Assembly: GCA_903905655.1 (NCBI GenBank)
Contig: CAIVHG010000092.1
Location: 1 to 36,010, forward strand
DNA: 36,010 bases
Direction of reading: 5' to 3'
DNA from: an uncultured beta proteobacterium
GTDB taxonomy: Bacteria; Pseudomonadota; Gammaproteobacteria; Burkholderiales; SG8-41
Positions 1 to 6,866 of this stretch are shown piece after piece. The notes below the pieces were generated by a model. The model was not told where the DNA came from. It searched no databases and saw nothing but the letters and a program-made list of their open reading frames with translations. Each line of letters begins with the position of its first letter. The stretch's first letter is position 1. The translations under genes were made by a program, and so were the position numbers.

Positions 1-2
1 AC

Positions 3-1547
3 GCCGAAGCCCACTGCAATTGCGGCGTCGTGCTTGCCGACCTCAAGCGCTATGAGGCGGCGTGCGCCTGCTGCGAGCGGGCGCTCGCGCTCGCGCCGGA
101 CCTTGCCGATGCCTACAACAATCTCGGCAATGCGCTGCGCGAATTCAGGCGCCAGCAGAAGGCGCTCGCGAGCTGCGAGCGCGCGCTGACGCTGAATCCG
201 CATCACGCCGCAGCCCACAGCAATCGCGGCCACGCACTGCGCGAACTCAGGCGACCCGCGGAGGCGCTCGCGAGCTACCAGCAGGCGCTGGCGCTGGCGC
301 CCGCCGCTGCGCAGGCGTACAACGATCTCGGCAATGCGCTGCGCGAACTCAGGCGCCCGGCAGAGGCGCTCGCGAGCTACCAGCGGGCGCTGGCACTGGC
401 GCCCGCCGCTGCAGGCGCGTATGTCAATCGCGGCAATGCACTGCTCGAGCTGGAGCATTACGTAGCGGCACTGGATAGCTACGAGCACGCGCTCGCGACC
501 GACCCCGGTTCGGCAGAAGCGCACTGCAATCGCGGCGTCCTGCTGGCTCAGCTCAGGCGCTACGATGCGGCGCTGGAAAGTTATGCGCGCGCGATCGCGA
601 TCGTCCCCGACTATGCCTCCGCGCATCACAATCTGGCGCTGTGCTGTATGCAGCATGGCGATTGGGCGCGCGGCTGGAAGGAATACGAATGGCGCTGGGT
701 GGAAGAGCAGCTCGAGCACAAGCACCGCGGCTTCTCCCAGCCGCTGTGGCTGGGCGCACAGCCGTTGCAAGGCAAGACGCTGCTTCTGCATAGCGAACAG
801 GGCCTGGGCGACACGCTGCAGTTCTGCCGCTACGTCCCGCTGCTCGCCGACAGAGGAGCGCGCGTGGTGCTGGAAGTGCAGCCGCCGCTGCTGCCGCTGC
901 TCGCCGGCCTGGTGGGAGCGGCGCAGGTGCTGGAGCGGGGCGTGCCGCTGCCGGCCTTCGATTACCACTGTCCGCTGCTCAGCCTGCCGCTCGCGTTCAA
1001 CACGCAACTCAACGACATTCCGCTGGGCATTCCGTATGTGCAGAGCAATCCCCCACGGGTCAGCGCCTGGCAGCGCACGCTGGGGGCGCAGGCGAAGCCG
1101 CGGGTCGGGCTCGTCTGGAGCGGCAGCCTCATACATCGGAACGACCGCAATCGCAGCATCGCGCTCGCGCAGTTGCTGCAGGTGTTATCCGCGAACATCG
1201 AGTGGATCAGTTTGCAGCAGCAGTTGCGGCAAGCGGACGCGCAGCTGCTCGCCTTGCACCCTGAGATCCGCAACTATGCGGATCAGCTCGTCGACTTCGC
1301 GGACACGGCGGCGCTGGTGGAACTGATGGATCTGGTGGTGACGGTGGATACCGCGGTCGCGCACCTCGCCGGCGCGATGGGCAAGCCGGTGTGGATCCTG
1401 CTGCCGCACAACAGCGACTGGCGCTGGCTGCTCGATTGCGTAGACAGTGGATGGTATCCAACGGCGCGGTTATTCAGGCAGCCTGCGATGGGCGACTGGG
1501 CGAGCGTGATACAGCAGGTGGGCGCGGAACTCGCGCGGTGCTACTGA
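3..1547 (+). CDS. TPR protein with C-terminal GT9-like glycosyltransferase domain (5' partial)
   Basis: The reading frame is open from the first bases of the window and already encodes a TPR unit, so the true start lies upstream; the GTG at 30 is inside a repeat and is not a credible start. The first ~205 visible residues are about six 34-residue TPR units, with helix-pair signatures such as NNLGNALRE and YNDLGNALRE. A linker with WKEYEWRW follows, then a domain of ~255 residues starting near HSEQGLGDTLQFCRY (residue ~250) and ending with VTVDTAVAHLAGAMGKPVW. This resembles ADP-heptose/GT9-type glycosyltransferases and is typically found C-terminal to TPRs. Adjacent 102-bp units (241-342 and 343-444) are nearly identical in DNA. 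It is the first of five related genes on this strand, and 72 bp separate it from the next. Activity and acceptor are unknown; a soluble cytoplasmic protein is likely because no membrane segment is seen. Confidence 0.85.
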   Translation, partial: AEAHCNCGVVLADLKRYEAACACCERALALAPDLADAYNNLGNALREFRRQQKALASCERALTLNPHHAAAHSNRGHALRELRRPAEALASYQQALALAPAAAQAYNDLGNALRELRRPAEALASYQRALALAPAAAGAYVNRGNALLELEHYVAALDSYEHALATDPGSAEAHCNRGVLLAQLRRYDAALESYARAIAIVPDYASAHHNLALCCMQHGDWARGWKEYEWRWVEEQLEHKHRGFSQPLWLGAQPLQGKTLLLHSEQGLGDTLQFCRYVPLLADRGARVVLEVQPPLLPLLAGLVGAAQVLERGVPLPAFDYHCPLLSLPLAFNTQLNDIPLGIPYVQSNPPRVSAWQRTLGAQAKPRVGLVWSGSLIHRNDRNRSIALAQLLQVLSANIEWISLQQQLRQADAQLLALHPEIRNYADQLVDFADTAALVELMDLVVTVDTAVAHLAGAMGKPVWILLPHNSDWRWLLDCVDSGWYPTARLFRQPAMGDWASVIQQVGAELARCY

Positions 1548-1619
1548 CGCTGCGACCTGCGCACCGGAGCTCCACACAGAGGCGGCAAGCGCTGGCTGCA
1601 CAGTGTTATGGAGTAGACT

Positions 1620-4070
1620 TTGGGCATGCCCCGCACTTCCAGCAAACCGCGGACTTCCAATCGCACTTCACCTGACGTAACTACAACGCAGGCGCAGCAG
1701 CGCTTCGCGCAGGCTTTTGCCCTGCACCAGCAGGGCCGGCTCGCGCAGGCGCAGGCGCTATACGAGCAGGTGCTTGCCATGCTTCCTGGTCATTCCGATG
1801 CGCTGCACATGACCGGGGTGATCGCATTGCAGACCGGAAAATGCGAGCGCGCCGCGGCAGTCATTAGTCAGGCCCTGCAGATCGATCCCGGCAATGCGGA
1901 TGCCCATTACAACCGCGGGATTGCACTGGAGTCGCTTGGTCGGCAGGTGGCGGCGATCGCGAGCTACGAGCAGGCGCTCGTGTTGAAGCCCAGCTATGCG
2001 GCAGCCTACAATAACTGCGCGATCGCGCTCAAAGATCTGGACCCACCCGCGGCCCTGCGCTGCTTCGGACGGGCGATCGCGCTCCTGCCGGATTTTGCCG
2101 AAGCCCTCAACAACTGCGGCAATGTGCTGAGAGACCTGCAGCGGCATGCGGCGGCACTGCACAGCTACGAGCGCGCCATCGCGCTTGCTCCAGGCTATGT
2201 GCAAGCGTACTGCAATCGCGGCCTTGCGCTCACGGATCTGGGGCGGAACGAGGCGGCCTTGAGCAGTTACCGGCGCGCGCTTGCGCTGAAGCCCGGGGAT
2301 GCAGATGCGCATGACGGCTGCGGTATCGCTCTCGACCATCAGCAGCAGCCCGGCGCTGCGCTGCAATGCTTTGAGCTTGCGATCGCGCTCAGGCCGGATT
2401 ACGCGGACGCCTACAACAATCGCGGCAGCGCGCTGCGCGGACTTCGGCGCCATGCGGCGGCACTCGCGAGCATCGAGCGGGCGCTCGCGTTGCAATGCGA
2501 CCATGCCGCGGCCCACAACAATCGCGGAGTCACGCTGCGCGAGCTCGCACAGTCCGCAGCAGCGCTGACCAGCTTCGAGCATGCGATTGCACTCGATCCG
2601 CGCTTTGCGGATGCGTACTACAACCACGGCAATGCATTGCGCGATTTCACGCAGCTGGAAGCGGCCCTGCACAGCCTGGCCCGCGCCCTCGCGCTGCGGC
2701 CCGATTGTCCCTATCTGTACGGACTGCTCCTGCACACCAAGATGCACCTGTGTGACTGGACCGACCAGGAGCCGGAATTCCTGGAACTGACAGCAAAGAT
2801 CGAACGCGGCGAGCAGGCGTCGATCCCGTTTGCTGTGCTCGCGATCAGCGATGCTCCTGCGTTGCAACGCAAGGCTGCGGAGATCTGGATGCAGGCGCAA
2901 TATCCGCCCCGCCGCTCGCTGCCTGAACTGCGTGCTCATGCCCGGCACGACAAGATCCGCGTCGGCTACTATTCCGCGGACTTTCACGATCATCCCACTG
3001 CGTATCTGATCGCGGAGCTGTTCGAGAGGCACGACCGGACGAAGTTCGAGCTGACTGCGTTCTCGTTCGGCCCGCAGCGCAACGACGCCATGCGCCGCCG
3101 GCTCGCCGCAGCCTTTGACCGCTTCATCGACGTGAGCGGCAATGATGACACACAGGTGGCGGCGCTCTCCAGGGAGCTGGCGATAGACATTGCGATCGAC
3201 CTCAAGGGCTACACTCATGGCAGCAGGCCGGGGATTTTCGCCGCGCGGGCGGCGCCGCTGCAGGTCGGTTATCTGGGCTATCCCGGAACCATGGGTGCCT
3301 CGTACATCGACTATCTGATTGCGGATCGCACGCTGATACCGCCGGAGAGCCAGCGCCATTACTGCGAGCAGATCATCTATCTGCCCGACAGCTATCAGGT
3401 CAACGATGGCCAGCGCGCGATCGCGGAGCGGTCGCTGACGCGGGAGCAGGCGGGGCTGCCGCCGACCGGTTTCGTCTACTGCTGCTTCAACAACAATTAC
3501 AAGATCACGCGCGCTGCGTTTGATGGCTGGATGCGCATCCTCGAGCGCGTCGATGGCAGCGTGCTGTGGCTGCTGGAAGGCAGCGCCGCGGCTGCCGGCA
3601 ACCTGCTCAGGGAAGCGCAGGCGCGGGGCATCTCTCCTGAACGGCTGGTGTTCGCCAAGCGCATGCCCATGCCGGAGCATCTGGCGCGGCAGCGGCTGGC
3701 GGATATCCTGCTCGATACGCTGCCCTGCAATGCGCATACGACGGCGAGCGATGCGCTGTGGGCGGGGCTACCGGTGCTGACGCGCGCGGGCGAGTCGTTC
3801 GCCGGCAGAGTGGCGGCCAGCCTGCTCAACGCCATCGGCCTGCCGGAGCTTGTCACGAAGACGCAGGAGCAATACGAGGCGCTGGCGGTGGAACTTGCGG
3901 AGCATCCGCAGCGCCTGCTGGATCTCAGGCTCAGGCTGGAGCGGAACCGGCGGACGGCGCCGCTGTTCGACACGCGGCGATTCGCGGAAAATTGCGAAGC
4001 GGCCTATGCGGAGATCTACGAGCGGCAGCAGGCGGATTTGCCGCCGGATCACATTTACATCGGGGACTGA
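1620..4070 (+). CDS. TPR-SPINDLY-type O-GlcNAc transferase (GT41 family)
   Basis: A protein of 816 aa. Residues ~25-370 are about ten TPR units. The C-terminal half, from KIRVGYYSADF (residue ~445), is the SPINDLY/OGT catalytic region: SADFHDHPTAYL carries the His of the GT41 N-lobe motif, followed by DIAIDLKGYTHGSRPGIF, LGYPGTMGASYIDYLIAD, FNNNYKI and the nucleotide-sugar-binding stretch HTTASDALWAGLP (~705). Family members transfer GlcNAc or another sugar from a nucleotide donor to Ser/Thr of proteins; the substrate here is unknown. The start is taken as TTG at 1620 because GGAG at 1610-1613 is six bases upstream; ATG at 1626 is the alternative, with longer spacing. The gene at 9219 has the same arrangement (AGGG, then TAAACT, then TTG), which supports the TTG. 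Its N-terminus matches the 9219 product, not the other GT41 protein. Confidence 0.88.
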   Translation: MGMPRTSSKPRTSNRTSPDVTTTQAQQRFAQAFALHQQGRLAQAQALYEQVLAMLPGHSDALHMTGVIALQTGKCERAAAVISQALQIDPGNADAHYNRGIALESLGRQVAAIASYEQALVLKPSYAAAYNNCAIALKDLDPPAALRCFGRAIALLPDFAEALNNCGNVLRDLQRHAAALHSYERAIALAPGYVQAYCNRGLALTDLGRNEAALSSYRRALALKPGDADAHDGCGIALDHQQQPGAALQCFELAIALRPDYADAYNNRGSALRGLRRHAAALASIERALALQCDHAAAHNNRGVTLRELAQSAAALTSFEHAIALDPRFADAYYNHGNALRDFTQLEAALHSLARALALRPDCPYLYGLLLHTKMHLCDWTDQEPEFLELTAKIERGEQASIPFAVLAISDAPALQRKAAEIWMQAQYPPRRSLPELRAHARHDKIRVGYYSADFHDHPTAYLIAELFERHDRTKFELTAFSFGPQRNDAMRRRLAAAFDRFIDVSGNDDTQVAALSRELAIDIAIDLKGYTHGSRPGIFAARAAPLQVGYLGYPGTMGASYIDYLIADRTLIPPESQRHYCEQIIYLPDSYQVNDGQRAIAERSLTREQAGLPPTGFVYCCFNNNYKITRAAFDGWMRILERVDGSVLWLLEGSAAAAGNLLREAQARGISPERLVFAKRMPMPEHLARQRLADILLDTLPCNAHTTASDALWAGLPVLTRAGESFAGRVAASLLNAIGLPELVTKTQEQYEALAVELAEHPQRLLDLRLRLERNRRTAPLFDTRRFAENCEAAYAEIYERQQADLPPDHIYIGD

Positions 4071-4150
4071 CGCATGCGCACCATTCCATCAGCACCAAGT
4101 ATCATGGGCAGAGGTTTCTATGTTGACGCTTTGCAATGGTGTGGTGTGCG

Positions 4151-4936
4151 ATGATGACGACTGATGAGCGGATATCGTATGCGGGCTGTCCCTTGTGCGA
4201 GCATGCGGTGGCGAAAGATCTGCGCAGCGGCGATTGCTCCAAGCATCCGCTCTATCAGCCTTCACTGTCGCCGGATATCCGCTGGAAGCAGTGCGCCGGC
4301 TGCGGGCACATCTATACCGAGGGCTATTACACGGCCGCGGCCTGCAGCCTGATCTTCGGCAAGACCAACCCGAATCAGATGTTCGGCCATGACGTCGAGG
4401 GGCAGCGGCAGGTCTCGGCGCGCATCATCGAAAAGGTGCTGCCGTACGCCGCCGGCGGCCATTGGCTGGACGTCGGTTTCGGCAGCGGATCGCTGCTGTT
4501 CACCGCCCGCGAATACGGCTATCTGCCGGTCGGCACCGATTTGCGCACACAGAACGTCGCTGCCATGTCGGCGCTGGGCATACCGGCATATCAGGTTGAG
4601 TTGGGCGAGTTGTCGATCGCCGAGAAATGCGCGGTCGTCAGCATGGCGGACGTGCTGGAGCACATGCCGTTTCCCAAGGTGGGCCTGCGCGCGGCGCACG
4701 GCCTGCTGGAAGACGGCGGCGTCCTGTTCGTCTCGATGCCCAACATGGAGAGCGTCGTGTGGTCCGCGCTCGATCAGCACGCAGCGAATCCCTACTGGGG
4801 GGAACTCGAGCACTATCACAACTTCAGCCGCAGCCGGCTCTACGCGCTGCTGCGAGAATGCGGCTTCGAGCCGCTGCGCTATGGCATCAGCGAACGCTAT
4901 CGGGTGTGCATGGAGGTGATTGCTCGCAAGCGCTGA
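4151..4936 (+). CDS. zinc-ribbon class I SAM-dependent methyltransferase
   Basis: About 261 aa. The N-terminus holds a probable zinc ribbon (CPLC, then CAGC about 36 residues later). A Rossmann methyltransferase fold follows: motif I is WLDVGFGSGSLL, the acidic residue after strand 2 is in VGTDLRT, and the post-I region is VVSMADVLEHMPFP, typical of Methyltransf_11/23 proteins. The motif VLEHMPFP and the C-terminal HYHNFSRSRL suggest a sugar- or lipid-modifying type of methyltransferase, but the substrate cannot be read. The frame is open from ATG 4136; ATG 4151 or 4154 gives MTTDERISY, a more typical N-terminus directly before the zinc ribbon. No start has a strong Shine-Dalgarno. A 14-codon ORF (4120-4164) behind AGAGG overlaps the start and could couple translation. 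It lies 80 bp after a GT41 gene, so methylation of a glycan or glycoprotein is a plausible role. Confidence 0.8.
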   Translation: MMTTDERISYAGCPLCEHAVAKDLRSGDCSKHPLYQPSLSPDIRWKQCAGCGHIYTEGYYTAAACSLIFGKTNPNQMFGHDVEGQRQVSARIIEKVLPYAAGGHWLDVGFGSGSLLFTAREYGYLPVGTDLRTQNVAAMSALGIPAYQVELGELSIAEKCAVVSMADVLEHMPFPKVGLRAAHGLLEDGGVLFVSMPNMESVVWSALDQHAANPYWGELEHYHNFSRSRLYALLRECGFEPLRYGISERYRVCMEVIARKR

Positions 4937-4937
4937 G

Positions 4938-4981
4938 CCATGCGTAGCGGCAGCGAAGTTGTTACACCCATGATTGCGTGC
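4938..4981 (+). repeat. direct repeat flanking the tctC island, left copy
   Basis: This ~44-bp stretch is about 80% identical to 6782-6825, including the shared 16-mer GCAGCGAAGTTGTTAC (4949-4964). The two copies are in direct orientation and bracket the tctC-type gene, its upstream region and the structured element, about 1.84 kb in all. Whether it is an insertion footprint or the remains of a duplicated intergenic region cannot be decided from sequence alone. Confidence 0.6.
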
Positions 4982-5012
4982 CGGCGATCGGCGAGTCCAG
5001 TCGCGTGTGGTT

Positions 5013-5990
5013 TTACTTCTTGAACACCTTCTGCCACTTCGCGATTTCGGTCGTGATGAACGTCCCGAAGTCCTGCGGCGTCGTGGGATTGGGCTGGCTT
5101 CCGCGCTGCAGGAGCCACGTCCGCACCTCCGCGTCGGCCAGCACATCGCGCGCCGCCTTGTTCAGCGTCGCGACGACATCCGGCGGCAAGCCGCGCGGAC
5201 CGGACAGTCCATAGAAGCCCGTGACGGAATAGCCCGGCAGCGTCTCCGCGATCGTCGGCACGTCCGGCAGCAACTCGAAACGCCGCAAATCGGTCACTGC
5301 GAGCACGCGGAGCGTACCGGCCTTCATCGCCGGCAGGACGACGTTCACGGTGGCGAAAGTGTAATCGACCTTGTCCGCGAGGACCTCCTTGACCGACTGC
5401 GGATTGCCCTCCGACGGCACCCGCTTCACGTCGATCCCGGTCTGCGATATCAGGAGTTCCGAGGCCATGTGAGTGACGCTGCCGTTCACGACGGCGGTCG
5501 AGAGGCCGCCGGGCTTTTTGCGTGCCAGCGCGATGAGATCGGCAACCGACTTCGCCGGCGAGTCTGCTTTGACCGCAAGCGTTGTGACGTTGGCGGCGAG
5601 CATCGTGATCGGCGTGAAATCTTTTAACGGGTCGTAAGGCTGCGAGGGCTGCAGGGCCGGATTGAGGATGTGAAACGTGAAATCGAGCAGCAGCGTGTAT
5701 CCGTCGGGCTTCGCCCGCACGACCGCCAGCGCGGCCTCGTTGCCGTCGCCGCTCGCCGTGTTCTGGATTTCGATGGGTTGACCGAGCCGTTTCGAAAGAG
5801 CACCGGCAATGAAGCGGCCCAATACGTCAGAGCCGCCGCCGGCTTCGCCCACGACCACGAGCCGGATCGGCTGGCTCGGATAGCTGGCGGCTGCAGCCAT
5901 GGCGTCAGCGGCGGCGCCGGCCAGGACGGACATCAACAGGAAAGCACCCAGATGTAATGCTGGCTGGCGTAGCCAGCGTAATGGCCTCAT
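5013..5990 (-). CDS. Bug/TctC-type tripartite tricarboxylate transporter substrate-binding protein
   Basis: A protein of 325 aa, the family's usual length. ATG at 5990 is preceded by GAGGAG six bases away. The N-terminus is a signal peptide (RWLRQPALHLGAFLLMSVLAG with cleavage near AMAAA), followed by the family's first strand YPSQPIRLVVVGEAGGGSD and the conserved DGYTLLL. Such proteins bind small carboxylates in the periplasm and usually feed TctA/TctB permeases. No tctA or tctB is present, so this is an orphan receptor, as is common in Burkholderiales. It is the only minus-strand gene inside the plus-strand TPR-glycosyltransferase cluster, and it is flanked by direct repeats (4938-4981 and 6782-6825), suggesting it was inserted. 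The ligand is unknown. Confidence 0.9.
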   Translation of the reverse strand: MRPLRWLRQPALHLGAFLLMSVLAGAAADAMAAAASYPSQPIRLVVVGEAGGGSDVLGRFIAGALSKRLGQPIEIQNTASGDGNEAALAVVRAKPDGYTLLLDFTFHILNPALQPSQPYDPLKDFTPITMLAANVTTLAVKADSPAKSVADLIALARKKPGGLSTAVVNGSVTHMASELLISQTGIDVKRVPSEGNPQSVKEVLADKVDYTFATVNVVLPAMKAGTLRVLAVTDLRRFELLPDVPTIAETLPGYSVTGFYGLSGPRGLPPDVVATLNKAARDVLADAEVRTWLLQRGSQPNPTTPQDFGTFITTEIAKWQKVFKK

Positions 5991-6232
5991 TGAAGCTCCT
6001 CAGGTCGTGCAAATGATTCATTCGTGGTGCGCGGCGACGCGCGGACGGTGTCGGTCAACGCGCATATTGCCCCTGTATTCGCGCCTCGTGGGTGATTTTG
6101 CTCTTCGTCGCGACGTCGGAGAGTAACGTAGCCGCAGGTGGTAGGAGATCTAACCCTTAACTTAACCCTTAACCCGCCTTTCCCGCTACGCGCGACTATA
6201 TCGATCGCCCGGCAAGCGGTCAATCGCACCAT

Positions 6233-6304
6233 GTCTGGTGAAAATTTCGCCACATTTGTCCCGCACACGTCCTCACGACAGTAAACTATTCTTCAACGAA
6301 CTAA
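6233..6304 (+). repeat. intergenic repeat, copy A (interrupted)
   Basis: This stretch matches the reverse complement of about 17732-17806 at roughly 80-85% identity, including AATTTCGCCAC, GCACACG, CCTCACGA and AACGAACTAA. In the other copy the sequence continues straight into AGACTCAGGGC. Here it breaks at 6304 and resumes after the structured element as AAGACTCAGGACACTA (6720-6735). The comparison therefore shows that the element between them is an insertion. Confidence 0.7.
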
Positions 6305-6718
6305 GGAACCTCTGATTGACTCCCACGCGGATTGCGTTGTGGCAAAATGCGGATGGATGCGAGACGCGCGACGAAGGTCGTAGCTGGACTACGATGCCGA
6401 GGAGCGCGGCGAAGCAGACGGTGCGCCGAAGCGCGGAGCAGGGACCCATTTATGGGATGCGACCGCGAAGGCGGACGTGGGCAGCGAAATGCGGCGCACT
6501 CGGCCCGCTGCCGGGTCGCATCTACGCACTTAGGTGCGTAGAAACTGCTCCGCCGTTCGCGGTCCATTTTGCCACAACCCGCTAGGGACGGGGGCTTTGC
6601 GGGCGATCTGCTTTGTCGCTCGGCTTGCTAAGGGGATGGCCATTAGCTGCGCCGCGCTTCGCGCATCTCATCCCGCAAAGCCCCCGTCGCAACCGTGCGG
6701 GACTTAATCAGAGGTTCC
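6305..6718. mobile_element. 414-bp structured MITE-like element with terminal inverted repeats
   Basis: Ends GGAACCTCTGATT (6305-6317) and AATCAGAGGTTCC (6706-6718) are perfect inverse complements; counting flanks, 20 of 24 positions match. No transposase or other gene is inside. The interior is packed with inverted repeats: TTGTGGCAAAATG 6337-6349 with 6565-6577; 6461-6475 with 6549-6564; GGCAGCG near 6480-6486 with 6506-6512; CTACGCAC-TTAG-GTGCGTAG 6522-6541; CCCAT-TT-ATGGG 6445-6456; TCGTAG with CTACGA 6378-6394; and a perfect 16-bp pair 6588-6603 with 6672-6687. It interrupts an intergenic repeat whose uninterrupted copy lies near 17.7 kb. A target-site duplication is unclear. It is probably a non-autonomous element mobilised in trans, and a structured transcript is also possible. 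Confidence 0.65.
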
Positions 6719-6781
6719 CAAGACTCAGGACACTAATGCCGTCCGCAGGTCCGTCGACCGCGCGAGGCATACCCGGAAAGC

Positions 6782-6825
6782 CCATGACCAGCCGCAGCGA
6801 AGTTGTTACCCACATGATCGCGCGT
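6782..6825 (+). repeat. direct repeat flanking the tctC island, right copy
   Basis: Partner of 4938-4981. The identical core GCAGCGAAGTTGTTAC is at 6794-6809. It lies immediately upstream of the second GT41-type gene. Confidence 0.6.
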
Positions 6826-6866
6826 GTGCGATCGCCGCGTCGCGCCAACCGTGCGCGGATCGCGCG

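Larger units (their letters stand above)
5991..6866. other. 876-bp non-coding region
   Basis: No convincing protein-coding frame was seen. Contents in order: the upstream region of the minus-strand tctC-type gene, a short tandem run TAACCCTTAACTTAACCCTT (6151-6170), a segment at 6233-6304 homologous to one near 17.7 kb, the 414-bp inverted-repeat element (6305-6718), a remnant continuing that homology (6719-6738), and the right copy of the 44-bp direct repeat (6782-6825). Confidence 0.7.

Noticed and set aside
30-700. Regularly spaced repeats resembling a CRISPR-like array
   Set aside because: The period is 102 bp, the units are translated in one frame as 34-residue TPRs, and there are no unique spacers.
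1758-3737. 659-codon open frame on the minus strand opposite the first GT41 gene
   Set aside because: Shadow frame of a high-G+C TPR gene; its sequence is low-complexity and matches no family, while the plus strand has clear domains.
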